Source: Gammaproteobacteria bacterium (GTDB lineage: Bacteria; Pseudomonadota; Gammaproteobacteria; Pseudomonadales; Halieaceae). Taken from it: a stretch of 64,000 nt of DNA. Made by a program: the position numbers and the translations under genes. How positions within the stretch are numbered: position 1 is the stretch's first letter; each line of letters opens with the position of its first letter. The notes beneath the pieces were generated by a model. The model saw only the letters and a list, made by a program, of their open reading frames with translations, searched no databases and was not told the DNA's origin. The stretch covers positions 1-64,000 of the forward strand of contig JAUICG010000014.1 in assembly GCA_030427485.1 (NCBI GenBank). Reading direction: 5' to 3'. Positions 38,803 through 50,701 of the stretch are shown piece by piece.

Positions 38803-39924
38803 GTGGCGCTTACCCAGTTACAGATTAATCATGTCAGAAACCTGCGGCAGGTCAGGCTGCAGGGCTTGCAAAGGGTCAATGTGTTTTTCGGCTCGAACGG
38901 TAGTGGCAAAACCAGCGTATTGGAATCGATACATCTGCTGGGCATGGCGCGCTCCTTCCGTGGTACCAGTATCAAGAGCTTGATTACCCACGATACACCG
39001 ATGTGCACGGTTTTCGGCGTGGCCGCAAGGCTGCCAGGTGAAGGAGTGCCGGGCCCAAGCGGATTGCCGATGGGTGTGCAGAGGAGCAGAAACGGTGAGG
39101 CGCAAATCAAGATTGGCGGTAAGCCCGTTCGAACAGTTGCCGAGTTGGCGACACATCTGCCACTGCAGGTCATAACTGCGGAAAGCTTCGGGCTGCTGAC
39201 GGGGCCGCCGGTTGGCCGGCGCCAGTACCTTGACTGGGGTGTGTTCCACGTGGAACAACAGTTTTTCGGGCAGTGGCAGCGTTTCCAAAGGTGTATAAAA
39301 CAGCGCAATAATCTGCTTCGCCGTGGTAAAATCGACGACCGGGAATTGGCGGTGTGGACGCGCGACCTGGCGCAGACAGGCGAGGCCATACATTCGTACA
39401 GAAAAAACTATTTCCAGATGTTGTCGCCCCGTTTCAAGGAGATAATGGCAAGCTTGGCGCCGTCCCTGAATCAACTGGAGCTGCGCTACAAGCGGGGTTG
39501 GGACCGACAACTGAGTTACCTTGATGCGCTGCAACATGGCTACAGTGCCGACACTGAGCAGGGATATACGCATTCTGGTCCGCAGCGTGCAGACGTCCGT
39601 GTTTTGTCGGGCGGTCACCTGGCTGCGGAAACCTTGTCACGGGGGCAGCAGAAACTGGTGGTCTGTGGCCTCAAGTTAGCGCAGGGCCAATTGATGGCGC
39701 AGCTGGGCACGAGGGGCAAGTGTACCTACCTGATCGACGATCTGCCCTCTGAGTTGGATCACGAACACAGCATGCTGGTATGCGGACTGCTGGATTCGAT
39801 GGATGCGCAAGTTTTCATCACCTGTATCGGCCAGGAGGAAATTCGCTCAGTATGGCCGCAGACGGGCGAGCTGACCTTGTTCCACGTGGAACAGGGTACT
39901 GTACGTCGCCACTGTGCAGCGTAA
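38803..39924 (+). CDS. recF: DNA replication and repair protein RecF
   Basis: 373 residues (E. coli 357). Walker A GSNGSGKT (30-37), the ABC signature SRGQQKL and Walker B YLIDDLPSELD (about 308-318) are all seen. RecF, with RecO and RecR, loads RecA at gaps. The start is GTG, with AAGG about 7 bp upstream. The coding sequence contains two parS palindromes; each encodes FHVEQ or a similar stretch (VFHVEQQ; LFHVEQG), so the DNA site constrains the protein. Confidence 0.95.
   Translation: MALTQLQINHVRNLRQVRLQGLQRVNVFFGSNGSGKTSVLESIHLLGMARSFRGTSIKSLITHDTPMCTVFGVAARLPGEGVPGPSGLPMGVQRSRNGEAQIKIGGKPVRTVAELATHLPLQVITAESFGLLTGPPVGRRQYLDWGVFHVEQQFFGQWQRFQRCIKQRNNLLRRGKIDDRELAVWTRDLAQTGEAIHSYRKNYFQMLSPRFKEIMASLAPSLNQLELRYKRGWDRQLSYLDALQHGYSADTEQGYTHSGPQRADVRVLSGGHLAAETLSRGQQKLVVCGLKLAQGQLMAQLGTRGKCTYLIDDLPSELDHEHSMLVCGLLDSMDAQVFITCIGQEEIRSVWPQTGELTLFHVEQGTVRRHCAA
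39242..39257. promoter_or_regulatory. parS: parS centromere site 1 (TGTTCCACGTGGAACA)
   Basis: A perfect 16-bp palindrome identical to the parS type used by Pseudomonas ParB. It lies inside recF, read in frame as part of VFHVEQQ. About 3.3 kb from the dnaA-side edge of oriC. Confidence 0.9.
39878..39893. promoter_or_regulatory. parS: parS centromere site 2 (TGTTCCACGTGGAACA)
   Basis: Identical to site 1, 636 bp downstream, near the 3' end of recF and in the same reading frame (LFHVEQG). Two exact copies in one gene are far beyond chance for a 16-mer. Confidence 0.9.
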
Positions 39925-39970
39925 TGGATCGAGAGATTTTGAGTTGATTGAAAGTCTAGAAAGAGAGTGA

Positions 39971-42385
<2,415 letters not shown>

Positions 42386-42455
42386 CCCGTCTGCCGCGCC
42401 AGTGTAGGCGTGTTCGCAGGGCTCGAATCTCGCCGGTACTGCTTGCAAAGGCGCT

Positions 42456-43583
42456 TCAGTTCGCGGCGCCGGGCGTAGCGACAACCTCGCGATGTATATT
42501 CCTGTAGCGCTGGCTCAGGAAGCGCCGCTCTACGAGGTAGTAAAACGGGTAGGTAAGCACCAGTGTGCTCACAATGGTTGCCAGGCCGAGAGCCATGCTG
42601 TCGGCGCTGATGAGTTGACTGGCGAACATGAACGGCAGGGCAAAGAGCTTCAGGTGCAGCAGGTAGACGGAGTAGGACATCGCACCCAGCACCAGCCAGG
42701 GCTCCAGCAGCAGGTACACCAGCCAACTATTGCTGCGCTTCAGGCGCTGCAATACCAGTTCCGCATCAGCGTACAGCCAAAGCAGGGCGCCAAAGATCAA
42801 CGCGAACCCCAGGAACTGCGTTCTTATCTGTATCGGGTGGATATACGCAGCGCAGGCCAGGGTGATTGCGGAGCCCGCGATCAGCACCAGCGCATTGCGC
42901 CATGAATTCAGGTGTAGTTTTATTCCGTACCGGTGCAGGTAAGCCAGAAGAATCCCGACTGAAAAAGCGGGCCAGTAGTGGAGAAACAAGCCGTGATTTA
43001 CGTCATTGGGGATGATCGCGAGCAAGAGCGATAACAGCGTCACCAACGCTATCGCGTGGCGGTAGAACTTTCCCAGGCACAGCGCGATGAACACCACCAG
43101 ATAAAACTGAAACTCAATCGCCAGGGTCCAGTAGACGGTGTTTATCGCGGCAAACTCGTGGGCCAGGTCATTGGAGTTCGCCCAGAACACCTTTGTAAGC
43201 AGCACAATATTGATCCATTCCACCGCGTTGTATCGGGCAAGCAGGTTCTCCGGAAGCGTGTAGTGACCTGTCTTGAGGCTGCTCAGCAGCTCCAGTGCGT
43301 AAGGCAGCAGCAGCACCACCAGCAGCGAGGCCCAGTAGGTGAGATAGATTCGCCGGAAACGGTTCTGTAGAAATGCCAGCGGTGCTCTTCCAGCCTGGCG
43401 GCTGGATTCGGCGGCGAAGGTGATCACGTAGCCGGAAATAACAAAAAACATCGGGACACCCAGGTGGCCAAAGGATGCGATGCTGGCGATAAGTGGAGAG
43501 GGCACGGTAAAGAGGCTTTGCAGATGGAAAAAAAATACCCAGAGGCACGCCAAGCCCCGGGCCAGGTCTAACAGCAGTACCAT
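42456..43583 (-). CDS. Acyltransferase 3 (OafA/YrhL-type) integral membrane protein
   Basis: 375 residues with about ten membrane helices. The acyltransferase-3 pattern is clear: LDLARGLACLWVFFFHLQSL at the start with the conserved His, FGHLGVPMFFVISGYVITF, then a basic NRFRRIYLTYW loop. Members transfer acetyl or other acyl groups to surface sugars, such as O-antigen or exopolysaccharide. No glycan gene cluster is nearby, so the acceptor is unknown. It is tail to tail with gyrB and ends the minus-strand run from rmuC, only 10 bp after that gene. Confidence 0.85.
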   Translation of the reverse strand: MVLLLDLARGLACLWVFFFHLQSLFTVPSPLIASIASFGHLGVPMFFVISGYVITFAAESSRQAGRAPLAFLQNRFRRIYLTYWASLLVVLLLPYALELLSSLKTGHYTLPENLLARYNAVEWINIVLLTKVFWANSNDLAHEFAAINTVYWTLAIEFQFYLVVFIALCLGKFYRHAIALVTLLSLLLAIIPNDVNHGLFLHYWPAFSVGILLAYLHRYGIKLHLNSWRNALVLIAGSAITLACAAYIHPIQIRTQFLGFALIFGALLWLYADAELVLQRLKRSNSWLVYLLLEPWLVLGAMSYSVYLLHLKLFALPFMFASQLISADSMALGLATIVSTLVLTYPFYYLVERRFLSQRYRNIHREVVATPGAAN

Positions 43584-43593
43584 TGTCCGTTCC

Positions 43594-45099
43594 CTAGACG
43601 TTCTTGTTCAGCCTTACAAGGCTGTCCTCAGTGGCCTGCGAATCGCCTTTTTCAAGGCGGCGCAATTCTGATTGCTCATCCACTACACTGGTGATGCTTT
43701 CCAGGCGACCATTCTCAATTTCCTCGTCGACAGGCTCCAGTGCGACCATCTCCCTGTTGGCCTTGGCCGACAGCAGTTGGAAGCGCTCAACCTTGCCGTG
43801 CAGGCCCTGCTTGCCGACCACGCCGGTAACCGTTTCGTTGTAATGGTTGGTGGCGGCCCGCAGGGTATTCCCCAGTTTGCTGAGCCGCTCCGCGACAAGG
43901 CAAACCTGGTTGTAGATATCTCCTGCCCGATTGCTGATCTCCTTCGCTTCCCGATTGCCCTGCTCAATCATCCACAGGTTGGCCACGGTGCGCAGAATGG
44001 GCATCAAGGTGGTGTGAGACACCATGATGACGCCCTTCTGGTAGCCGTAGTTGAACAGCTCCTTGTTGTGCTTCATCGCTTCGATATAGGCGGGCTCGAT
44101 CGGCATGAACATCAGGACAAAATCCGGGCTCCCGAGCTCGGGCAGATTCGCGTAATCCTTGGACGCGAGGTCGTCGATATGATTGCGAACGGCCTGTGCG
44201 TGGGCGTTGAGCGCCTCGTTACAGGCCTCGTCAGTCTCGGCGGCGATGGCCCGGTCGTAATCAACCAGCGAGACTTTGCTGTCGATAACGATGTGTTTGC
44301 TGTCTGGTAACCTGACGATAAAATCCGGGAGCTTGCGCCTGCCCGCTTCGTCGCGAAACGCTGTCTGCGTATCATAGTGCTCGCCGGACTGCAGGCCAGC
44401 CAGCTCCAGTGTGCGTTGCAGCTGCGCCTCGCCCCAATTGCCGGCGGTTTTCTTGTCGCCTTTCAGCGCCACGCTCAGGTTGCTGGCCTGGCTGTTCATT
44501 TCCAGGCCGATCTCAAGCACTTTCTGAATCTCCTTTTCCAGTGCGGTATTTCCGCGCAGGGACTCTGAGTGCACTTCGTTGATGCGTGTCTGGAAACCTG
44601 CGATCTGCTCCCGAAACGGTTTCAACATGGCTTCCAGTGAAGTCTGGCTTGCCGAGGTGAAGCTCTTGCCTTTGTCTTCAAATATCCGGTTGGCCAGGTT
44701 CTCGAACTCTTTCTTCAGGTTCTCACGCGTTTCGTTCAATAGCCGGATCTGTTCCTGATGCCGGTCCTCCCGTTCGCGCTGTTGCGTTTTCAGTTGGGCG
44801 TGCTCTTGCAGCGTGCTGTTGAGTTGGCGTTGCACGGTGGCGAGTTCCGCTTTAAGGCCGCTAAGTTCGCGCTGGCTTGATTGTAGTTGCTGGTTGCCCT
44901 GCTCCAGCGCGACTGACAAGCCGCGATGTTGCGCACGGGCCTCCGATAGCTCCTGTTCTCGAGAACGCAGCTCTTCGCGCGCCGCTGCGAGTACGCGCCG
45001 GCCAGCGATCCCCTGCCAGACGCTGATCCCCAGCGCAGTCACTATGGTCGCTGCCAGCGCAGCGGCGATTATGATCAATTGGTCGTCAGTTAGCGGCAT
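43594..45099 (-). CDS. rmuC: DNA recombination protein RmuC
   Basis: 501 residues (E. coli 475). An N-terminal membrane helix (LIIIAAALAATIVTALGISV) is followed by a long coiled coil (about 35-150) and the RmuC nuclease-like domain with KTAGNWGEAQLQRTLELAG, LPDFIVRLPDSKHIVIDSKV and LMFMPIEPAYIEA. RmuC limits inversions at short inverted repeats and is proposed to cut DNA secondary structures. It is separate from glyS by about 115 bp and likely co-transcribed with the acyltransferase gene. Confidence 0.92.
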   Translation of the reverse strand: MPLTDDQLIIIAAALAATIVTALGISVWQGIAGRRVLAAAREELRSREQELSEARAQHRGLSVALEQGNQQLQSSQRELSGLKAELATVQRQLNSTLQEHAQLKTQQREREDRHQEQIRLLNETRENLKKEFENLANRIFEDKGKSFTSASQTSLEAMLKPFREQIAGFQTRINEVHSESLRGNTALEKEIQKVLEIGLEMNSQASNLSVALKGDKKTAGNWGEAQLQRTLELAGLQSGEHYDTQTAFRDEAGRRKLPDFIVRLPDSKHIVIDSKVSLVDYDRAIAAETDEACNEALNAHAQAVRNHIDDLASKDYANLPELGSPDFVLMFMPIEPAYIEAMKHNKELFNYGYQKGVIMVSHTTLMPILRTVANLWMIEQGNREAKEISNRAGDIYNQVCLVAERLSKLGNTLRAATNHYNETVTGVVGKQGLHGKVERFQLLSAKANREMVALEPVDEEIENGRLESITSVVDEQSELRRLEKGDSQATEDSLVRLNKNV

Positions 45100-45215
45100 C
45101 GGTTCACCCTTCCCACGAATTGCCAGTGTAAATCAATTCGTGCCCGCGATGGCGCTTTGCTTGTCGCGGCGGACCATAACGTGTCGCTATCCGGGACAGG
45201 TTGTGTCGCCCGGGA

Positions 45216-47294
45216 CTACCTGGCGACGACCAGCAGCGAGATATCTGCGACACCCAGGAACAGGTCGCGCAACTGCTTCAGGAGGTTGAGCCGGTTTTGG
45301 CGCAGTGCATCGTCCTCCACATTGACCATAACGCCGTCAAAAAAAGCGTCCACGGGTGCTCGCAGGCTGGCCAGGGAATTGAGTGCCTGTGTGTATTCAC
45401 TGCGTTCCAGGTATTGCTGGCAGCCCAGCGACAGGGATTCGATCTGCTCGAAAAGTGTTTTTTCCTGGGGTTCTGCCAGTAAGTCAGTACTTACTTCGCT
45501 AAAAGAGTGAGTACTCTCCAACTTGTCCAGAATATTGGATACACGTTTGTTGGCCGCGGCCAGTGCCTGTGCTTCCGGCAGCATTGTGAAGGCGTGCACG
45601 GCCTGTACCCGGCGATCGATATCCAGTGGTCGCGAGAGCCGGCGCGCGCTGACGGATTTGAAAACCTCGACGGGGATGTCATCCTCTTCATACCAGGCGC
45701 GAAAACGCTCGATCATATAGTCCAGCACCTGGGATGCCGTGCCCTGCGCCAGGGTGTCCCGCGGATACTGTGCGACCGCCTGTTCCAGGCACTCGCGCAA
45801 ATCCAGGGACAGCTGTTTGTCGACGATGATGCGCAATACCGATAGCGAAGCGCGGCGCAACGCGAACGGATCTTTTGAACCGGTGGGTGGCTGGCCAATA
45901 CCGAATATACCGACCAGCGTATCCAGGCGGTCGGCGAGCGCGAGCGTGCAAGCCGTCAGGCTTTCCGGCAGCCGGTCGCCGGCAAACTTTGGCCAGTACT
46001 GCTGCGCCAGCGCGGCGGCGACCTCGGCATCTTCGCCATCGTGCAGTGCGTAGTAAGCGCCCGCAATACCCTGCATGTCAGCGAACTCGAGCACCATGTC
46101 GGTGACCAGGTCGGCCTTGCTCAACTGTGCCGCGCGCTGCGCAAGTTCCACCCGCGCGCCAACCAGTGGCGCCAGCGCGGCGGCCAGCCCGGTGACGCGT
46201 GCTGTCTTGTCGCGCAGCGTCCCCAGTTTCTGCTGGAAGACAATGTTGTCCAGAGCCGGCAGGCGATCCGCGAGCGGGGTTTTCTTGTCGGTCTCGAAGA
46301 AAAAAGCCGCGTCCGACAGGCGCGGCCGGATAACACGTTCATTGCCGGCAATGATCTGCCGTGGATCGGTGCTGATAATGTTGGCTACGGTAATGAAGTG
46401 CGGCAGCAACTTGCCGGCATCGTCTACCACGTGAAAATACTTCTGGTGTTCCTTCATGGAGGAAATCAACGCCTCCGAGGGAACCTGCAGAAACCTGGCT
46501 TCAAACGAGCCGGCCAGCGCGACCGGCCACTCGACCAGCCCGGTGACCTCGTCCAGCAGGTCGTCATCAATGACCGCGATCGCCCCCAGGTCTCGGGCCT
46601 GCGCGGTGACCTGCTCACGGATCATTTCCCGGCGCTGTGCGAATCCCGCCACCACGTTGGCACTGAGCAGCGCATCGACGTACTGCTCGGGCCGGCGCAG
46701 CGCGATCGGCCCGCCATTCATGAAGCGGTGGCCCCTGGTGGTGTTGCCGGTGGCCACGCCGAGAATTTCACCGTGGTTGGCATCCTCGCCCAACATCGCA
46801 ACCACCCAGTGCACGGGCCTGACAAACTCTGCCCGGCTGGCGCCCCAACGCATTCGTCGGGGTATGGGAAGCTTCTGTATGCTTTCATGAATGATGGCGT
46901 TGAGTGATTCCGCAGCGCTGAGCCCCGGAACGGTCGTGCGCAAACCAAGACGCTGCCCCCTGGGAGTGTCGATGGTTTGTAGCGCTTCCGGTTCAACGCC
47001 CTGCTTCCGGGCGAAGCCTGCGGCGGCGGCCGACCAGTTGCCCTGTGCGTCGCGCGCCTGTTCCAGCGGCGGGCCGGAGATCTCGACTGTTTTCTCCGTG
47101 CTTCGCAGCACGAGTTGTTCGACGATTATCGCCAGGCGGCGCGGCGTGGCAAACCACTGGACATCGCCGTGCCCCAGTTCGCGATGTTTGAGGCCCTCGA
47201 CAATGCCATCGCGAAACGCCAGGCCCAGGGACTGCAGTGCAGTGGGAGGCAATTCCTCGGTGCCCAGTTCAACCAACAGGGTCTCGGTGTTCAT
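45216..47294 (-). CDS. glyS: Glycine-tRNA ligase beta subunit
   Basis: 692 residues (E. coli 689). Opens with LLVELGTEELPPTALQSL and has IPRRMRWGASRAEFVRPVHW, FIAVAN-like FITVANIIS and the C-terminal DALR-type anticodon-binding domain (VDAFFDGVMVN). The alpha2-beta2 enzyme charges tRNA-Gly. It starts 4 bp after glyQ, so the subunits are made from one transcript. Confidence 0.96.
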   Translation of the reverse strand: MNTETLLVELGTEELPPTALQSLGLAFRDGIVEGLKHRELGHGDVQWFATPRRLAIIVEQLVLRSTEKTVEISGPPLEQARDAQGNWSAAAAGFARKQGVEPEALQTIDTPRGQRLGLRTTVPGLSAAESLNAIIHESIQKLPIPRRMRWGASRAEFVRPVHWVVAMLGEDANHGEILGVATGNTTRGHRFMNGGPIALRRPEQYVDALLSANVVAGFAQRREMIREQVTAQARDLGAIAVIDDDLLDEVTGLVEWPVALAGSFEARFLQVPSEALISSMKEHQKYFHVVDDAGKLLPHFITVANIISTDPRQIIAGNERVIRPRLSDAAFFFETDKKTPLADRLPALDNIVFQQKLGTLRDKTARVTGLAAALAPLVGARVELAQRAAQLSKADLVTDMVLEFADMQGIAGAYYALHDGEDAEVAAALAQQYWPKFAGDRLPESLTACTLALADRLDTLVGIFGIGQPPTGSKDPFALRRASLSVLRIIVDKQLSLDLRECLEQAVAQYPRDTLAQGTASQVLDYMIERFRAWYEEDDIPVEVFKSVSARRLSRPLDIDRRVQAVHAFTMLPEAQALAAANKRVSNILDKLESTHSFSEVSTDLLAEPQEKTLFEQIESLSLGCQQYLERSEYTQALNSLASLRAPVDAFFDGVMVNVEDDALRQNRLNLLKQLRDLFLGVADISLLVVAR

Positions 47295-47298
47295 CTGT

Positions 47299-48249
47299 TT
47301 ACTGCTCCCCCGCCTGCACTCGTTGCAGGACTTCCGCGCGCAGGCTCTCGGCAGCCAGTGGAAAACCCAGTGTCGCCCTGGCGTCGAAGTAGGCCTGGGC
47401 GACGGCCCTGGCGAGCGTCCGCACGCGCAATATAAAGCGCTGTCGCTCGGTAACGGATATCGCGTGGCGCGCGTCCAGCAAGTTGAAGGCGTGGGAGGCT
47501 TTCATCACCATTTCGTAGGCCGGCAGCGGCAGGTCCAGCCCTATCAGTCGCAGGGCTTCGCCCTCACAGAAATCAAAATCGGCAAACAGTTTGGCCACAT
47601 CCGCTTGCTCAAAGTTGTAGCGTGACATCTCCACCTCGTTCTGGTGGAACACATCGCCGTAGGTAACCCTGCCCGCAGGTCCTTCGGACCACAGCAGGTC
47701 ATAGATACTGTCTACACCCTGCAAATACATCGCGATACGTTCTATGCCGTAGGTAATTTCCCCGGTGACGGGGTAACACTCCAACCCGCCGGCCTGCTGG
47801 AAATAGGTGAACTGGGTGACCTCCATCCCATTCAGCCAGACCTCCCAGCCCAGGCCCCAGGCGCCCAGCGTGGGTGACTCCCAGTTGTCTTCCACGAAGC
47901 GAATATCGTGAATTGCCGTATCAATACCCAGTGCAGCCAGCGACTCCAGGTACAGCTCCTGGAAATTGTCCGGCGACGGTTTCATCACGACCTGGAACTG
48001 GTAGTAATGCTGCAGCCGGTTGGGGTTTTCGCCGTAACGCCCATCGGTGGGTCGGCGGCACGGTTGTACATAGGCCGCGTTCCAGTTTTCCGGGCCCACC
48101 GCTCGTAGAAAAGTAGCGGGGTGGAATGTGCCCGCGCCGACCTCCATATCCAGCGGCTGCAAAACCACGCAGCCCTGTGTCGCCCAGAACTGCTGCAGCT
48201 TGAGTACTAACGCCTGAAATGTGAGGGTTTCAATCCTGGTCTGTGCCAC
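47299..48249 (-). CDS. glyQ: Glycine-tRNA ligase alpha subunit
   Basis: 316 residues (E. coli 303). [25 protein letters not shown] begins the catalytic core and [34 protein letters not shown] and [19 protein letters not shown] follow, all strongly conserved. It contains the class II aminoacylation site. It is the first gene of the glyQ-glyS pair and is divergent from djlA. Confidence 0.96.
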   Translation of the reverse strand: MAQTRIETLTFQALVLKLQQFWATQGCVVLQPLDMEVGAGTFHPATFLRAVGPENWNAAYVQPCRRPTDGRYGENPNRLQHYYQFQVVMKPSPDNFQELYLESLAALGIDTAIHDIRFVEDNWESPTLGAWGLGWEVWLNGMEVTQFTYFQQAGGLECYPVTGEITYGIERIAMYLQGVDSIYDLLWSEGPAGRVTYGDVFHQNEVEMSRYNFEQADVAKLFADFDFCEGEALRLIGLDLPLPAYEMVMKASHAFNLLDARHAISVTERQRFILRVRTLARAVAQAYFDARATLGFPLAAESLRAEVLQRVQAGEQ

Positions 48250-48284
48250 CGGCCCGCCTGTCAGATACTTGCAAAAAGCCGGGT

Positions 48285-48290
48285 ATTATA
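48285..48290 (-). promoter_or_regulatory. -10 element for glyQ-glyS
   Basis: Perfect TATAAT on the minus strand preceded by TG, 36 bp before the glyQ start. No good -35 at 16-18 bp, so only the -10 is called. Confidence 0.4.
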
Positions 48291-48435
48291 CAGGCTCTTT
48301 TGGCGGCATAATACGTACATTCCCCGAAAGTGAAACTCTTCCGGACGCGTCGACCGGGCCGCCGAGTCCCGTGTTACGCATTCCATTTTGAGAATTCGCG
48401 GGATTCCCTTTGCCTCCACCAGTAGATGAACGGAT

Positions 48436-49239
48436 ATGAAGTACCCCTTTTTTGGAAAAATCATCGCCGGACTAATCGGGCTCGCCGCGGGAGGCCTGCC
48501 CGGCCTGGTATTTGGCGCTCTGTTGGGCCACCTGTTTGACCGGGCACTGTTGAAGGCGCTGCGCTTTGGCTCGCCGGAGAATATTGAGCGCATTCGCCGC
48601 AGCTTTTTCGAGACCACCTTCCTGCTGTCAGGCTACCTGGCGAAGGTTGATGGCCGCATCTCGAAATCGGAGATTGACCACACAGAACAGATCATTGCGC
48701 AAATGGCGCTGGATGCGCAGCAGCGCAAGCGTGCGATTGAGCTCTTTCATCGCGGTGCTGCCAGCGACTTCCAGATGGAGCAGGCAGTCGCCGCTTTTGT
48801 AGCGGTGTGCGGCCCGCAGCGCCAGCTACAGCAAACGCTGCTGTTGTTCCTGATTACCCTGGCGCAGGCCGACCAGGGCATCGAGGTATCGGAACATGCC
48901 GCGCTGGTGCGAATCGCCAGTGTGATGGGCTTGGCCGCTGCGCAACTGGAACAGCTGCTGCGTATGGCGCGTGCGCAGGAGCATTTCCAGCAGCAGGACC
49001 CGCGGACCGCCCCTGGCAGCAGCACTCTCGAAGAGGCCTACGCGGCGCTGGGCGTCAACAGCAACGCCAGCGACAGGGACGTCAAACATGCGTATCGCAA
49101 GCGAATGAGCGAAAACCACCCCGACAAACTGATTGCCAAAGGCGTCCCGCAGGAGATGATTGAGCTGGCGACCGCCCGCTCCCAGGAAATACAGAATGCG
49201 TATGAAATGATCAGGAAGACGCGACCGGCCATGCGGTGA
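48436..49239 (+). CDS. djlA: Membrane-anchored DnaJ-like co-chaperone DjlA
   Basis: 267 residues (E. coli 271). A glycine-rich N-terminal membrane segment (FGKIIAGLIGLAAGGLPGLV) is followed by a TerB-like helical domain (about 55-180) and a C-terminal J domain with AYRKRMSENHPDK, where His-Pro-Asp is the DnaK-stimulating motif. DjlA modulates DnaK at the membrane and in E. coli influences the Rcs envelope-stress system. It is divergent from glyQ and tail to tail with trkH. Confidence 0.9.
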   Translation: MKYPFFGKIIAGLIGLAAGGLPGLVFGALLGHLFDRALLKALRFGSPENIERIRRSFFETTFLLSGYLAKVDGRISKSEIDHTEQIIAQMALDAQQRKRAIELFHRGAASDFQMEQAVAAFVAVCGPQRQLQQTLLLFLITLAQADQGIEVSEHAALVRIASVMGLAAAQLEQLLRMARAQEHFQQQDPRTAPGSSTLEEAYAALGVNSNASDRDVKHAYRKRMSENHPDKLIAKGVPQEMIELATARSQEIQNAYEMIRKTRPAMR

Positions 49240-49249
49240 GCGATGCGTG

Positions 49250-50698
49250 CTAGATGCGCCAGAACGCCGGCGTGAACAGTACCAGCAGGGTAAAAATTTC
49301 AAGGCGTCCCAGCAGCATCGCAAAGCAGAGGATCGCCTTTCCCCATTCAGAGACCTCTCCAAAGCCGCCGGCCACGCCGGCGATGCCCATACCGAGGTTA
49401 TTCAGGGTTGCGGCGACAGCGGAAAAGGCGGTGGTAAAGTCCATCCCTATCAGCATCAGGGATAACAGCAGAGCGATAAAAGCCGTTGTATAGATCGCAA
49501 AAAAACTCCATACGGCACTGACAACCGTCGCCTCCACCCGCCTGCCCCCTACTTTCAGCGGAATGACAGCCTGGGGGTGCACCAGTTGTTTGAGTTCGCG
49601 CATCCCCTGCTTGGTGACCAGCATGACCCGCATGGCCTTGATGCCGCCCGTGGTCGAGCCAACGCAGCCGCCCATGCAGGAAAAGAAGATAGCCATGATC
49701 GGCAGGGCAATGGGCCACGCCGCGAGATTTTCGGTAGAAAAACCGGTGGTGGTGATAATGGACAGGACCTGGAATACGCCGTGCAGCACGCTCTCGGCGT
49801 GCCCGTGAATGTCCCAGACGATCAGGCTGACGATCGTAACGCACATGCAGGCCAACACTGCGTACGTATAGAAGCGCGTCTCCGAGTCCCGTCGGTAGAC
49901 CTTCAGGGACTTGCGGTGCCAGGCGATGAAGTGCAGCCCGAAATTGATACTCGACGCGAACATGAAAAATGTAGCGACGATCAGCACAGCGTCGCTCTTG
50001 AAATATCCCAGGCTGGCGTCGTGCGTGGAAAAACCGCCCAGCGCCACTGTGGAGAAGGAGTGCGCTATGGCATCGAATGCCGACATGCCGACCGCATAAT
50101 AGGACGCCGCGCAGCACACCGTGATGACGAGATAAACGACGAAAAGCGCTTTCGCTGTTTCCGTGATTCTCGGCGTGAGCTTGTTGTCCTTGGAGGGGCC
50201 GGGTGTCTCCGCTTTGTACAACTGCATGCCCCCGATCCCCAGCATGGGCAGGATTGCCACCGCGACAACGATAATCCCGATACCACCCAGCCACTGCAGC
50301 AGCTGACGATACAGGAGAATGGATTGCGGCAATTCATCGAGACCCGTGATAACCGTACCGCCGGACGACGTGAGACCCGAGATGGATTCGAACACCGCAC
50401 CCATCGGTGTTATGTCAATGGCGTCGGTGAGCGCGAACGGCAGCGCACCAAACAGGCCCAACACTGTCCAGAACAGCGAAGTGATCAGGAAGCCGTCGCG
50501 TATGCGCAGTTCATGGCTGGCATTGCGCACCGGAAACCACATCAGCAGACCGGAGAAAAAAATGATACCCATCGCGGAAATGAAACCGGGAACCGTATGA
50601 TCGGTTTCGAGAATCGCGAGTAACAGGGGAATCAGCAGCACCGTGCTGAACAGCATCAGCAGAATTCCGAGAATTCGAAAAGAGATCGAGAAATGCAT
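49250..50698 (-). CDS. trkH: Trk system potassium uptake protein TrkH
   Basis: 482 residues (E. coli 483). Hydrophobic throughout, with repeated membrane-pore-membrane units; pore loops include SGLTSSGGTVITGLDELP, GFSTHDASLG, GFSTENLAAWP and NNLGMGIAG, whose glycines form the selectivity filter. TrkH is the ion-conducting subunit, gated by TrkA. trkA ends 3 bp upstream, and the two are co-transcribed. Confidence 0.95.
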   Translation of the reverse strand: MHFSISFRILGILLMLFSTVLLIPLLLAILETDHTVPGFISAMGIIFFSGLLMWFPVRNASHELRIRDGFLITSLFWTVLGLFGALPFALTDAIDITPMGAVFESISGLTSSGGTVITGLDELPQSILLYRQLLQWLGGIGIIVVAVAILPMLGIGGMQLYKAETPGPSKDNKLTPRITETAKALFVVYLVITVCCAASYYAVGMSAFDAIAHSFSTVALGGFSTHDASLGYFKSDAVLIVATFFMFASSINFGLHFIAWHRKSLKVYRRDSETRFYTYAVLACMCVTIVSLIVWDIHGHAESVLHGVFQVLSIITTTGFSTENLAAWPIALPIMAIFFSCMGGCVGSTTGGIKAMRVMLVTKQGMRELKQLVHPQAVIPLKVGGRRVEATVVSAVWSFFAIYTTAFIALLLSLMLIGMDFTTAFSAVAATLNNLGMGIAGVAGGFGEVSEWGKAILCFAMLLGRLEIFTLLVLFTPAFWRI

Positions 50699-50701
50699 GG
50701 T

